Shown here piece after piece: positions 1 to 9,044 of a stretch of DNA of 64,000 bases (its first letter is position 1; the number at the start of each line of letters is the position of its first letter). Position numbers and translations under genes: made by a program. Below the pieces are notes generated by a model, which had not been told where the DNA came from, did not search any database, and saw nothing but the letters and a program-made list of their open reading frames with translations. The DNA is from Flavobacterium hydatis (GTDB lineage: Bacteria > Bacteroidota > Bacteroidia > Flavobacteriales > Flavobacteriaceae), in NCBI RefSeq assembly GCF_000737695.1, contig NZ_JPRM01000014.1:62001-126000 (forward strand). Direction: 5' to 3'.

Positions 1-544
1 AATATGCTAATTTAACGAAACAGCTTGTTACACTTTTATGATCAATTGATAATTGTATTTTTCCCTTGTCTGTTTCCCAAATCGAATAATATTTACAACG
101 GTCAAACTTAACATCAAACATTTTTGTTCCATCATCTTTGGGCTCAGAAGAGCGGTTGTCAAACTTCTCAACCACAGCAGAAGGTTTCCCATATTTTTCT
201 GTCAGCATCTCTTTTAGATTAATATAATTATCGTAAAGAGTTGACCAAGTATCTTTTTCAGGAAAAAGAACGGCTATTTTGTGGACTAAATCTTTCTGGT
301 TTAATGTAGAAACGCCTACATAGCAGTCTTTATAACCTGCAAAATCTCCCTGCAATGTTGCCACTCCATCTTTCGTGCTTAGATGGTCGAATCCATTTTG
401 TTTCATTTTTAATACATATTCTTCAAGCGTGCCATCAAGCGGAACACCTTTAAATACCAAATGTTTTGAAGTATCATCTTTTGTTTGCGAAAAAGAATTG
501 TAAATAGGCAGTAAAAGAGTTAACATGATTAAAATTTTCTTCAT
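1..544 (-). CDS. Secreted hypothetical protein, C-terminus beyond the window
   Basis: An open frame of 181 codons runs from an ATG at 544 leftward off the window edge with no stop. The first 20 residues (MKKILIMLTLLLPIYNSFSQ) form a Sec signal peptide ending in SFSQ, a common Bacteroidota cleavage context, so the mature protein should be periplasmic or exported. The remainder is a soluble alpha/beta-looking sequence with aromatic and charged residues and no catalytic motif I recognise. It lies 25 bp downstream of the next minus-strand gene and may share its transcript. The family is not identified. Confidence 0.75.
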   Translation of the reverse strand, partial: MKKILIMLTLLLPIYNSFSQTKDDTSKHLVFKGVPLDGTLEEYVLKMKQNGFDHLSTKDGVATLQGDFAGYKDCYVGVSTLNQKDLVHKIAVLFPEKDTWSTLYDNYINLKEMLTEKYGKPSAVVEKFDNRSSEPKDDGTKMFDVKFDRCKYYSIWETDKGKIQLSIDHKSVTSCFVKLAY

Positions 545-569
545 AATCTATTATTTTTAATTTCTTTAA

Positions 570-1004
570 TTAATGATGATTGCTACTTTCAGTTCTCGGC
601 AGTTGATCTAAAACAATTTCTTTACGGTAAGTATTAAATAAAGTTAAGAAAAAGAGACTGAACTTATCTTTGAGCTGTTGTCGGCTAGTTTCAGTTTGAC
701 TTTGAGCGCAATTATTATAACTAACAACAACTTCATTGAATAATGTAATTTCATTAGCATAACCATAAAGTTGAATTAGTTTGTTCACTTCTGACATTAA
801 ACCCTTAATATCATTTTCAGCAGAGAGCTTGTTTGTGAATTCCCATAGCTCTACTATTTTTTGAAATAAAATAAATCGATATTCTAATCTTTTTTCAAGT
901 TTCTTTGACTTAAGATTGAGAATTGGTGTTATAATAAAACCCGTAATTGAAATAATAAATCCTATACTTCCTAGAATTAAAGCAACAATATTTGATGTAT
1001 CCAT
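570..1004 (-). CDS. Small membrane-anchored hypothetical protein
   Basis: The frame is open from 1067, but I prefer the ATG at 1004 (MDTSNIV). That start removes a 35-bp overlap with the upstream gene and puts one hydrophobic segment, residues 4-29, at the N-terminus. The rest, about 115 residues, is helical and charged with no recognisable domain. The likely topology is a single N-terminal anchor with a cytoplasmic helical tail. It directly follows the HNH-like gene on the same strand, which suggests co-transcription. No function can be assigned from the sequence. Confidence 0.6.
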   Translation of the reverse strand: MDTSNIVALILGSIGFIISITGFIITPILNLKSKKLEKRLEYRFILFQKIVELWEFTNKLSAENDIKGLMSEVNKLIQLYGYANEITLFNEVVVSYNNCAQSQTETSRQQLKDKFSLFFLTLFNTYRKEIVLDQLPRTESSNHH

Positions 1005-1032
1005 TCGCTTACTAATTTTGAAAAACTTAATT

Positions 1033-1812
1033 TTATTTTTGATTAAACTTAAAAGTTTTATCTCCAATTTTAACCTGAGTATTAATGCCTGAGTGGATTA
1101 GAGACAGGGCTAAGTCGAAAGGCTCTTTAGCATCTTTAGGTTTATAGGAAACAAACACTTCAGTCCCTTCGTAAAAATTCATCACCATTGCAATTAAACC
1201 AAATTGATCTGGCTCAAAGAATTGATAATTGAATATTTTCGGATTTTCACCTTTTAATTCATGGGGAATTTCATCAGTTTTAAGTTTTTCTTTTACCATT
1301 GCAGTCATGGTTGCTGTTGTCTGGTCATTATATTTTATAAATCCCATTAGCATTTTTATTTCGCCTTCAAAAGTATATCCAAACTCATTATAATAAAGAC
1401 CATATGCAATATGTTCAAAACATTTTAATAATCTCTCATAATTAGGATTGCCATGGAGTACAGGAAACTTTTTTCCATTCTTTGTCTTTAATGTGTAGTT
1501 TTTCGCATTTCGTATAATTTCCTTGTCTAAAAAATCTTTACTTTTTCTGCGGAGTGCCCTGTCAATTTTGGTCTGTGTCTGTAAATATCCAATAGGATTA
1601 TTTCCAACGATGCTGGCAATTGTAACCATTAGAAATTCGTCATCATGTGACTTATTTGAGTTATGTTCATCACATGAAGGAACAGTTATTAAATTATTTC
1701 TAAAATTTAAACCAAGAATATCTTTTGCTTCAGGAAATAAACTTATTGGAGGAACATGTTCTCTTGAAGTAGCTGGTGCTCCACATTTATAGCAGTATTT
1801 TATTTCATCCAT
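1033..1812 (-). CDS. HNH/treble-clef-like protein, probable nuclease
   Basis: A 259-residue protein. Its N-terminus carries CYKCGAPATSREHVPP, followed about 30 residues later by PSCDEHNSNKS. A CxxC knuckle, then EHVPP, then CxxHN is the layout of HNH endonucleases of the treble-clef fold, in which the paired Cys/His residues bind structural zinc and the His is catalytic. The remaining 200 residues have no motif I recognise. HNH proteins of this kind occur in restriction, toxin and mobile-element settings. The neighbours are uncharacterised, so the role is open. The nuclease assignment rests on the motif alone. Confidence 0.6.
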   Translation of the reverse strand: MDEIKYCYKCGAPATSREHVPPISLFPEAKDILGLNFRNNLITVPSCDEHNSNKSHDDEFLMVTIASIVGNNPIGYLQTQTKIDRALRRKSKDFLDKEIIRNAKNYTLKTKNGKKFPVLHGNPNYERLLKCFEHIAYGLYYNEFGYTFEGEIKMLMGFIKYNDQTTATMTAMVKEKLKTDEIPHELKGENPKIFNYQFFEPDQFGLIAMVMNFYEGTEVFVSYKPKDAKEPFDLALSLIHSGINTQVKIGDKTFKFNQK

Positions 1813-1993
1813 AATAATCGTGACTTTATTTTTAACAGACTATTTTGTAGATGTTGTCTGTTTGTCATTTCAAATTTAAGGTTTTATATGAAATTATCTA
1901 AAATTCTTACAGATTTAATTGAGCGGATAATTTCAAGAAACAGGAAGAAGAGAGTCATATATCTATTTTACGATTTGACCAAAACGAGAGATT

Positions 1994-2674
1994 TTACGGC
2001 ATTATTTCCTTATAGCTAATTATAATTACAGATTCTTCAAAAGCACTATAAATTTGCCCAACACTAGTTAAATTTTCTTTTCCTTTTTCAATTAAAAAAA
2101 ATTCTAGCTTTTTCAGACCAGTGGGATTTTTACTCAGTACATTTCTCCAATCAGCTTTTCCTTTTATGAACTTTAAAAAACTCTCCTTGTCTTCTACTAC
2201 AAAGTATTTTCTTCTTGGGTCTTCTGAGGTTAGAAGACCTATGTAATTACTAAAATAACCTCGTCTCCTTAATCCGTTAGAGCTTTTATCGTTCCATCTG
2301 CCAAATTTAAATTCAGCAATCCTTAAATTAGTTTCTAAATCAAATTTTTCTTTATGATTTCCAGCACCAAGCGATAAGTATTGTAATTTTTCATTTTCTT
2401 CAAGCCATTTTTTCTGTGCTATCATTATGCCTGTTGCATGAACAATTTCATCAATCTGGGCGGAAGCTTCTTTAATTATTTTGGAAGCGGAGAAAATATT
2501 TTCAAAATCATAATCCGAAACTACTGTATCGAGTTTTTCTAATGTTTTGAAGGTTTCCCGTATATCTAAGTTTTTAAATTTATTAATTATGCTGAGTGCT
2601 TCTATTAAATCCATTTTTTCAATTTTAGTATTTAAATGTTCAGTCGCCACATGGCTATGCTCATTTTTTTGCAA
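1994..2674 (-). CDS. Hypothetical protein with a possible PD-(D/E)XK nuclease core
   Basis: A 226-residue protein. Residues 1-100 are helical. A segment around 110-170 reads FDLETNLRIAEFKFGRW and then RRRGYFSNYIGLL. The spacing D112...E121-x-K123 matches the D-(x)n-ExK active site of PD-(D/E)XK nucleases, and the following basic and aromatic helix is compatible with that fold. I do not recognise the family by name. The gene stands alone between two intergenic gaps on the minus strand. The nuclease reading is an inference from one motif and could be chance. Confidence 0.5.
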   Translation of the reverse strand: MQKNEHSHVATEHLNTKIEKMDLIEALSIINKFKNLDIRETFKTLEKLDTVVSDYDFENIFSASKIIKEASAQIDEIVHATGIMIAQKKWLEENEKLQYLSLGAGNHKEKFDLETNLRIAEFKFGRWNDKSSNGLRRRGYFSNYIGLLTSEDPRRKYFVVEDKESFLKFIKGKADWRNVLSKNPTGLKKLEFFLIEKGKENLTSVGQIYSAFEESVIIISYKEIMP

Positions 2675-2692
2675 TGATGTCCTTTAAATATT

Positions 2693-2711
2693 GAAAGAAA
2701 GAAAGAAAGAA
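2693..2711. repeat. Short GAAA tandem repeat
   Basis: Four to five uninterrupted GAAA units lie just upstream of the minus-strand gene ending at 1994, in a 390-bp gap that otherwise holds two small inverted repeats (2755-2773 and 2773-2787). Such a tract could vary in length by slippage. No convincing gene was found in the gap. Confidence 0.6.
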
Positions 2712-3065
2712 CATCATTTCAAATAATGAGTCGTTCGAATCCTTAAGCTTTTATCTTTCTGTTATCAAGAAAGTTGAAATTTTCAACCACTTTTCATGTT
2801 TGGAATAAATAATATTGATGCTGATTTCGATGTCACAGCAAATATAAAACAGCCTGCTTTAATTTGCTTCATCAAAAACAAATCAGTATCAGATGAATTT
2901 TTGATGTCCTATTTTATTTTAAAGCCTGTAAATACCTTGCAGGCATTGAGTTTTTTTAAGCGTCCTGATTTAATGTTTAAAACCTTGACAGGCGAATAAA
3001 AAATAATTAAAAAAAAAATCAACTTTTTTAAAAAATAGGAATATTTATATATAAAGGAAAATATT

Positions 3066-3233
3066 ATGGATACAATTGTACAGTTAGTGGTGGTTATTTT
3101 TGTCTTTATCTTTGTGATGACTATTGTTTTAAATTTTGTAAAAAAAGACAGAATACCTCTTATGGGAGATTTTTTTGAGAAAGTCCTTCCAAGATTACCA
3201 ATCAGTAAAATATTTTCAAGAAAAAAGAAATAA
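3066..3233 (+). CDS. Small single-pass membrane protein
   Basis: A 55-codon frame from an ATG at 3066 to TAA at 3233. The product has one strong hydrophobic stretch (residues 4-24, VQLVVVIFVFIFVMTIVLNF) followed by a short basic tail ending in SRKKK. That is the composition of a small inner-membrane protein with its tail in the cytoplasm. It immediately precedes the next plus-strand gene, and an AT-rich tract with an AAGGA-like site (about 3054) lies upstream. The function is unknown. It may form a unit with the following gene. Confidence 0.5.
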   Translation: MDTIVQLVVVIFVFIFVMTIVLNFVKKDRIPLMGDFFEKVLPRLPISKIFSRKKK

Positions 3234-3276
3234 GCTTTTTGGGAAATATATAATAAGCTTTTTGGTACTTTTATTA

Positions 3277-3705
3277 ATGAAACTAAACGTAAAAAATCTA
3301 ATGAACAATATAATTACGGGTTACAATTATGATACACCCGAAGATGCAATAGTTTCTTTAGAAACTGCATTTTCAAAAAAGGATATAGTAAATGCTATTG
3401 CTTCAAAAGATTTTGAAGCAGAAGCAAAAATAGTTTTGCGCAGGACAAATGTAGAGATTAATGAAGAAACTGTTGATCTGACGGCAAAATTACTTGAACT
3501 CTCACTTGTTGAGTATATTCTAAATAATGGGTTTCCTGATTTTTCTATGGTAAAAAGGCAATTTTCTGAATTAAGTGAAATAGATAATCATTTGTTTTTC
3601 ATCGAGGAAATATTAATCTATGAGAATGGTGAAACTTTCAGTAATATAGTTTTTCTAACATATGAGAATGAAAAATGGAAAGTAGCTATGACTGAGGAGA
3701 AATAA
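3277..3705 (+). CDS. Hypothetical soluble protein, possibly NTF2-like
   Basis: The frame is open from a TTG at 3175, but that start overlaps the small membrane gene by 59 bp. I prefer the ATG at 3277, with 3301 as an alternative. The mature part begins YDTPEDAIVSLETAFSKKD and ends with paired beta-strands (FSNIVFLTYENEKWKVAMTEEK). This is the look of an NTF2-like cone domain, in which a helix carrying the Asp/Glu pattern leads into a sheet. No catalytic residues are evident. It converges on the KAP-type NTPase gene, only 21 bp away. Confidence 0.5.
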   Translation: MKLNVKNLMNNIITGYNYDTPEDAIVSLETAFSKKDIVNAIASKDFEAEAKIVLRRTNVEINEETVDLTAKLLELSLVEYILNNGFPDFSMVKRQFSELSEIDNHLFFIEEILIYENGETFSNIVFLTYENEKWKVAMTEEK

Positions 3706-3726
3706 TCTTAATGTGATGCTTAAGAA

Positions 3727-5553
3727 TTACTCCATTCTTTCACAAATTTCTTCGAGCTGTACTATTAATTCTTTTTTGAGCATTTTCTGAAGATTTCCTG
3801 TACTTTCTGAATTTTTAATACAGAGAATCAGATCCTTGAAAAGATCAGTATTATCGAGAAAATAAGTTTTTATGTTTGAAAAACCGTGGCGCTGTTTAAG
3901 CAGGCTCGTAAACTGGACTAAAGTTCTATTTTCACAGCTTTGGAGGTGCGTCCATAAACTTTGGGCGCTGAAATTCTGAAACAGCTCTTTGTTTATGTTA
4001 TATTCATCAAATACATCTTTCATCTTCTCCAAGTCATTCTGTGCAATAGCATTTAAAAGTGAATTCGTTTTTTCTTTTTCAAATTCTTTCTCGCTTTCAT
4101 TAATATACTCAATAATTTTATCTCTTAAGATTGTATCATCAGCAGGATTTTGATCCATATCAAATGAAAAGTTTCGTGTTCTCTTAATAGGTACAAAGTC
4201 TTCTTTGGCAATAAGAAGTCCTTCAAGCAGAATTTCCCTTATCTCATCTTTTGTATGGTTAATAATAAAATTTTCAGAATAGAAATTTAAAAATTTAGAA
4301 ATCTGCAGATAATCTGAGATTTCATATTTGCCTTGTTTTGCAAAAAGTAAGAACCGCTCAATATTTTCATTAAATTCCTCATTAGATAACTGTCTGAATT
4401 TATTTGTTGCAACATTTGTGAAGGTAGCATTTTCAATTGTAGGCTCAACAGGAATACGGCTTTTAAGTTCATTATTAAATTTTTCAAGATCCAAATAACC
4501 TGTGAGTATGAACTGGTATACAGCTGGATAAAAAAAGTAATCCTGTATATAATTGGAAAGATATCTGTTATAGAATTTTTCCAGTTCGCTTTCTTCTTTT
4601 TGAGTTTTTTCAGCTTTTTTCGAAAGTAAACTAAATGAAGGGTCGAAATTGAACATCACATAGGCTGGATTCAATAAATCAAGATCATTAAAATTGTTAT
4701 AGTTACTGGAATTCAGATTACCTTTTTTAAACTCCAGTGTAATAATCAATGTAAATAATATAATTTCTTTTTTAAATTCTAGATTTGATTTTAAAACAGG
4801 AAATAATTTATTTAAAGCTTCAAGGTAAAAAGATAAATTCCTTAGATTTTCTTCTTTAAACTCTGCTAAAATTTCAAGTATATATGATTTATTCTGATCT
4901 AGGAAAGATGAGAATTCAGGATCCGGAATTTTATATCTCTCAATAAAAAATGGGAAGATATAATTTAAATCATTACTGAAATTTAATACCCTGCCAATAA
5001 CTTTTTCTTTAATAGAGTTATACGTGGATTTATTTACATCCTCACTATCCGGTATTTTGGATTCATCAGATAGAATGAGAACTTTCGAGTTTTTATGTTC
5101 AACAAAATTATTGATATATCCCAGCACTTCGCTTAAAGGAATATTACATCTTTCAAGGTCATCAAAGCATATTACCTGCTTTGAAAAAAGTGCAGTGTCA
5201 ACTTCAACATCTTTTAAAATTTCTTCAGGACTAAAATTGTATTTACTCTGTATAATTTTTCCTCCTATATTTTTTAAGAGATTAAGTGTCGAGACAGCCT
5301 TTTTTGTATCTAATTTATTTAGAAAAGGGATAAGTTTAATCTTTAACTGATAATCTAGTGTTTCTATTTTATTCAATCCATTTAATGAAATATATAAAGT
5401 TTTGAAGTTATTCTCGTCACAGATTTTACTTAAAGAGTCTTTCCAGAAATAAGTTTTACCGCTTCCCCAGCTACCATTAATAAGTAAAGCATAATTCGAA
5501 TTAACTGTTTTTAAGTAATCTTCAAATATTACTTTGATATGTGAACTGTCCAT
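3727..5553 (-). CDS. KAP-family-like P-loop NTPase
   Basis: A 608-residue protein with a P-loop at residues 27-34 (GSWGSGKT) and a Walker B at about 127-134 (VICFDDLE). The acidic pair followed by LERC is typical of KAP P-loop NTPases, a STAND-related group often found in phage-defence loci. There are no transmembrane segments, unlike membrane-inserted KAP proteins such as Kidins220 and PifA. The C-terminal 400 residues are helical and repeat-like, plausibly a sensing or effector-binding region. It is transcribed away from its converging neighbour and has no obvious effector partner nearby, except perhaps the 83-residue gene upstream. A defence role is an inference. Confidence 0.7.
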   Translation of the reverse strand: MDSSHIKVIFEDYLKTVNSNYALLINGSWGSGKTYFWKDSLSKICDENNFKTLYISLNGLNKIETLDYQLKIKLIPFLNKLDTKKAVSTLNLLKNIGGKIIQSKYNFSPEEILKDVEVDTALFSKQVICFDDLERCNIPLSEVLGYINNFVEHKNSKVLILSDESKIPDSEDVNKSTYNSIKEKVIGRVLNFSNDLNYIFPFFIERYKIPDPEFSSFLDQNKSYILEILAEFKEENLRNLSFYLEALNKLFPVLKSNLEFKKEIILFTLIITLEFKKGNLNSSNYNNFNDLDLLNPAYVMFNFDPSFSLLSKKAEKTQKEESELEKFYNRYLSNYIQDYFFYPAVYQFILTGYLDLEKFNNELKSRIPVEPTIENATFTNVATNKFRQLSNEEFNENIERFLLFAKQGKYEISDYLQISKFLNFYSENFIINHTKDEIREILLEGLLIAKEDFVPIKRTRNFSFDMDQNPADDTILRDKIIEYINESEKEFEKEKTNSLLNAIAQNDLEKMKDVFDEYNINKELFQNFSAQSLWTHLQSCENRTLVQFTSLLKQRHGFSNIKTYFLDNTDLFKDLILCIKNSESTGNLQKMLKKELIVQLEEICERME

Positions 5554-5621
5554 AGACTGAATATTTTTTTGTTAAGAAATGCGTTTGTTATTATGTGAAG
5601 CAAACATCAAAAAATGACTGT

Positions 5622-5873
5622 TTACTCTTTCAGAAGTGTTATAATATCTGTTACATTATTAGCTGAAATAAAATCTAATAAAAATTTCTCAGCTTCTTCT
5701 TTTTGCTCTTGAGAAGTGGTAAAAGTATTTAAGTAAAAATCTTGATTTTCATCTGCTATGTGGATTATTTCAGTGTAGCCTCTTGTAATTAGAGAGCCTT
5801 TAAGCTTTAGCACTTTAAGCTCTTTATCCCTTTCAATTTCTTTTTTCACTCTAAGCTTTATCGTTTTATTCAT
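5622..5873 (-). CDS. Small hypothetical protein
   Basis: An 83-residue basic-to-neutral protein (MNKTIKLRVKKEIERDKEL...) with no transmembrane segment and no domain I recognise. Its codon usage and its 68-bp spacing from the KAP-type NTPase gene on the same strand suggest a shared transcript. It could be a regulator or partner of that NTPase, but nothing in the sequence shows this directly. Confidence 0.5.
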   Translation of the reverse strand: MNKTIKLRVKKEIERDKELKVLKLKGSLITRGYTEIIHIADENQDFYLNTFTTSQEQKEEAEKFLLDFISANNVTDIITLLKE

Positions 5874-5928
5874 GGTATTTATTTTGGTATTTTAAAAAGT
5901 CAGAACAAATAAACTTTAAAAACAAAAA

Positions 5929-5946
5929 AGAGACTTGAAAGTCTCT
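5929..5946. terminator. Bidirectional intrinsic terminator
   Basis: The 7-bp arms AGAGACT and AGTCTCT flank a 4-nt loop, with A-runs on the left and T-runs on the right, so the hairpin can work on both strands. It lies just past the stop of the XRE regulator gene on the minus strand and probably ends that transcript. Confidence 0.75.
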
Positions 5947-5977
5947 TTTTGGAATTAATATATCTTTTATAAAAGCA

Positions 5978-6385
5978 TCATTTTGCTTTTAGTAATTTTT
6001 CCAAGTATTCGACTTTATCTTTTTCCGCCTGAACCAAACGCTCATAAAGTTTGATCTGCTGTTCGTGGGATTCGATTAATTTATCTAATGGATTAAAATT
6101 GCATACATTATTTGCAAAAGTATTATTGCCTGAATCGTTAAAAGTATTAAAATAATTAAACACACCTTCTTCCGAAAAATTCTTAATTGCCTCTACACTT
6201 ACACCCAATGCTTTTGCTACTTCGATTAGTTTTTCTTCTTCGATAGTCTCGCTGTTTTCCATAATAGAAATCGCCTGCTGGTTTGTACCCATAGCCTGTG
6301 CCAGTGCTTCCTGTTTCATGTCTTTCAGTTCACGGATACGGCTGATTTTACGCCCCATGTGACTTGGTTTTGTTGATGTATTCAT
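5978..6385 (-). CDS. XRE-family transcriptional regulator
   Basis: A 135-residue protein. Residues 10-70 form a Cro/C1-type helix-turn-helix (RIRELKDMKQEALAQAMG, then QQAISIMENS as recognition helix), followed by a linker rich in Asn/Phe and a C-terminal coiled coil (about 95-135) for dimerisation. XRE proteins of this kind usually repress their own promoter and an adjacent operon. The divergent promoter region beside it holds a 31-bp palindrome (see 6447-6477) that would be its operator. It diverges from the NT/HEPN-like cluster and is a plausible master switch for the mobilizable element to its right. Confidence 0.85.
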   Translation of the reverse strand: MNTSTKPSHMGRKISRIRELKDMKQEALAQAMGTNQQAISIMENSETIEEEKLIEVAKALGVSVEAIKNFSEEGVFNYFNTFNDSGNNTFANNVCNFNPLDKLIESHEQQIKLYERLVQAEKDKVEYLEKLLKAK

Positions 6386-6444
6386 AGCTCAAAGATAATA
6401 ATTAAGAATAAAAAAGTAAGTCCTATGTATGATATAGAAATTTT

Positions 6445-6479
6445 ACTGTACGGTATGATACAAATTGATACGGTACAGT
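6445..6479. promoter_or_regulatory. Probable XRE operator, palindromic
   Basis: Inverted arms ACTGTAC (6445-6451) and GTACAGT (6473-6479) are separated by 21 bp. Inside them is a second pair around GGTATGATAC and GATACGG. The site lies in the 173-bp divergent region between the XRE gene and the NT/HEPN-like operon, where an autoregulatory operator would be expected. A near copy occurs at 14916-14946. Confidence 0.6.
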
Positions 6480-6558
6480 ACGACTAATCACTTACTTGCT
6501 CGTGTGTTAAACAAAAATACAATTTTTCACACAAGTATTAATTAAAAAAATTAAAATT

Positions 6559-8196
6559 ATGAGTAGTGCAATTCAATTTCAAGATCAGAAAGAATTGGAG
6601 AATGCCGTTAGAGAGCTCCAATCATTTATGGACATTACAGCGGTCACCCTGCATGAGGCAGAGACCGCAGGTAAAAGAGGTTATATACTTACTATAATCT
6701 TAAGGGAAGATTCACAGCAGATTGCATCGGAAATGTATGACTGGGCGGATAAGGTTTTAAAAAAGTATCCGTCCGTTCCTTATGTAATTATAAATCTATG
6801 GGATGTACTGCATCGCTTAAAGCATGGGAGCTTGTATTATTTAAAGTGGTATTTATCAAACATAAGTCTGTTTAAAAACGAGGAGTTTGGTTTTAAGATT
6901 ACAAAAGATATTCCCTCTGTATCCGTTCTGCTAAAAAAAGCAGTAAAGAAAAACAGCGGGCTTTTAGCCAAAGCAGAATCATTAAGAAGAGGTTCCCAGC
7001 ATTATGAGGGAACAAATAACCATCATATGGCAATCTATACAATCCATCAGGCGGTCAACCTTCTTTTTGGTATAATCGGAGAACTTGTCATGGGAAAATC
7101 TCATTCGAATCATTATACACTAGAGCACTTAAATACGATAAAGGATTATGCACCTATTTTGAAACAGGTGTTCAATACTGATCATGATAAGGATAGAGAA
7201 ATTGCCGATTTACTTGATAGAGCAAGGATTGAATTCCCTTATGGAGGCAAAACAAAAATTAAGAAAGACAGGGTTAAAGATGCACAGAAGAAACTTTACC
7301 GCATCTTAAAAGAAACTAAAAAAATCTTCCAAGACCAGCTTTCTTACTGCGAGGAAAAATCCGTTTTTTTTATTGAACCAAAACAGAATCCAGAAATTTT
7401 AAACGATGGTGTCATCGACTATGAGAAAATTGTCAGTGATACCGTTACGTCTTATCTTAAGACCGAGGCAGTTTATTGTTTTGGAACAGCGGAAAAAAGG
7501 GTTAAACATTTTTATCTATTAGTACTTTTCAAAGAAAGTAAAGTAAATGCAGTGCATGATCTGGCTGATATGATTAAAAGCAGAACCAAAGAGCAGTGCA
7601 CAGCAACACTTTTGATTCATCATATTTCAGAACTTAAGAGCGCAACAGGCGATCAGAAATATTTCTTTTTGAATGTTATAAAAAATGGAAAGGCTTTATT
7701 TAAAAAAGAATCTGTTGCTTTAGAATTTGGAGATCTTCCAGTTCGCAGTATAACATCAGCAAAAGAATACCTCTGCTATAGAAATATTGTGGTAAACTAC
7801 ATGGAAAGCTGGCAGGGAGATTATGAATGGGCGTGTTATGCTCCTCTTAAAGGTCTGATGCTCCATACTATGGCAGAACAGATCTGTCTTGGGATGATCC
7901 GTTTGTTTATGGGGTATTCTCCAAATCATTTTTCCCTTTCTTATCTATTAGAAATCTGTGATTATTTTAACCCTGAAATAAGCACTTACTTCCCGCGGGT
8001 TACAGAGCAGGACAGAAACTTGTTTACGATATTAAGCAGATCATATGCTTCACTGAGATACAGCGGTGCAGATACTTTTTCTGAACTCGATATGAATCTT
8101 TTGCAGGATCGATACAATGATTTTGCTGGTTTTTGCACAGCTGTTGTAAAAGATGAATTAGGACGCACTGAGAATCTGATTTCGGCTGAACTTTAA
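6559..8196 (+). CDS. Tandem nucleotidyltransferase-like/HEPN-like protein
   Basis: A 545-residue protein built as two similar halves. Residues 1-115 and about 275-390 resemble the alpha/beta core of MNT nucleotidyltransferases, including a conserved tail (YFFLNVIKNGKALFKK, as in family members that end in a LY-type strand), but the GS...DxD catalytic signature is not visible. Residues 130-260 and about 395-530 are helical HEPN-like units (NHHMAIYTIHQAVNLLF; ARIEFPYGG). The Rx4-6H RNase motif is also absent. It is therefore probably a binding or scaffold version of the MNT-HEPN architecture. It is first gene of a co-directional cluster to 10362 and lies under the XRE operator. Confidence 0.6.
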   Translation: MSSAIQFQDQKELENAVRELQSFMDITAVTLHEAETAGKRGYILTIILREDSQQIASEMYDWADKVLKKYPSVPYVIINLWDVLHRLKHGSLYYLKWYLSNISLFKNEEFGFKITKDIPSVSVLLKKAVKKNSGLLAKAESLRRGSQHYEGTNNHHMAIYTIHQAVNLLFGIIGELVMGKSHSNHYTLEHLNTIKDYAPILKQVFNTDHDKDREIADLLDRARIEFPYGGKTKIKKDRVKDAQKKLYRILKETKKIFQDQLSYCEEKSVFFIEPKQNPEILNDGVIDYEKIVSDTVTSYLKTEAVYCFGTAEKRVKHFYLLVLFKESKVNAVHDLADMIKSRTKEQCTATLLIHHISELKSATGDQKYFFLNVIKNGKALFKKESVALEFGDLPVRSITSAKEYLCYRNIVVNYMESWQGDYEWACYAPLKGLMLHTMAEQICLGMIRLFMGYSPNHFSLSYLLEICDYFNPEISTYFPRVTEQDRNLFTILSRSYASLRYSGADTFSELDMNLLQDRYNDFAGFCTAVVKDELGRTENLISAEL

Positions 8197-8207
8197 ACAG
8201 ACAGATC

Positions 8208-9044
8208 ATGTATTATAATATTTTAACACAGAAAGACCATCCCAAATATAGGGCAGTCAAGAAAACAGTGAAACTCTTGGTAGAGTTTGTAGAAGCTGAG
8301 TGTGTTTACTTTTCGGATTCTGCTATAGAATCAAAAATAGGGATTCTGACAATTGTTGTGAGCAAAAAAAGCCCCCATTACTATGATGATGTTGTCTTCC
8401 ATTTATGGAAAGTAATTGAAAACTACAATAATTTTTCATTCTGTTTTTTTGACAGGGAGTGTATAAAGAGAGAAGTGGGAAAAGGAAATTTATTTTTTAT
8501 TTTCAATTGTAAAGAAACGGATCTTGTGTATAGAAACACTGAAGGGAAAACTGTTCTGGATATAAAAAAATTAAATATGAAACGGCTTTTGAAAAAGACT
8601 GTTGCAAATTATCAAATGTGGATATCAGAGGCCAATACTATTGGCAGAGACTTAAAATACCACCGTGGAAACGAGAATCATTTAATGGCATTGTATGTTA
8701 TACATGAGCAGTTTCGATATCTCTTTATTAACGCTTCATGGGTTCTAACGGGTGAATGGGTGATAGATGGAAACATTTCAGACCAGCAGGAGCGCATTGC
8801 GAAGTTTAATAGTGTCTTAGGCAACACTTTTGATTTAGAAAACAAAGAAGAGAAAGAAGTTTTAAGAAAGCTTGATCTTGCCCGAAAAGCTGTTCAGTGG
8901 GGAGAAGAAATTGAACCATTAACTGCAGAAATTGTTGAATCAGCATATGAAAAAATGCAGTGGCTGATGAGTGAAGTAAAAACAATGTATCAGCAGTATG
9001 CTGAGCAAACCAAACAAATATTTAAAGAATATGGAAACCAATGA
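8208..9044 (+). CDS. HEPN-like protein, paralogue of the upstream gene
   Basis: A 278-residue protein that looks like one half of the gene before it: an N-terminal nucleotidyltransferase-like part (residues 1-120) and a C-terminal HEPN-like helical part. The segment NENHLMALYVIHEQFRYLF aligns by eye with NNHHMAIYTIHQAVNLLF upstream, and LARKAVQWGEE occupies the place of ARIEFPYGG. It starts 11 bp after the upstream stop and overlaps the next gene by 14 bp. This points to translational coupling and an operon. Catalytic residues of both folds seem to be missing. Function unknown. Confidence 0.6.
   Translation: MYYNILTQKDHPKYRAVKKTVKLLVEFVEAECVYFSDSAIESKIGILTIVVSKKSPHYYDDVVFHLWKVIENYNNFSFCFFDRECIKREVGKGNLFFIFNCKETDLVYRNTEGKTVLDIKKLNMKRLLKKTVANYQMWISEANTIGRDLKYHRGNENHLMALYVIHEQFRYLFINASWVLTGEWVIDGNISDQQERIAKFNSVLGNTFDLENKEEKEVLRKLDLARKAVQWGEEIEPLTAEIVESAYEKMQWLMSEVKTMYQQYAEQTKQIFKEYGNQ

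Noticed and set aside
2796..2999. A 67-codon frame in the 2.7-3.1 kb gap
   Set aside because: It has no start context or recognised family, and its sequence looks like gene debris; kept out of the gene list.
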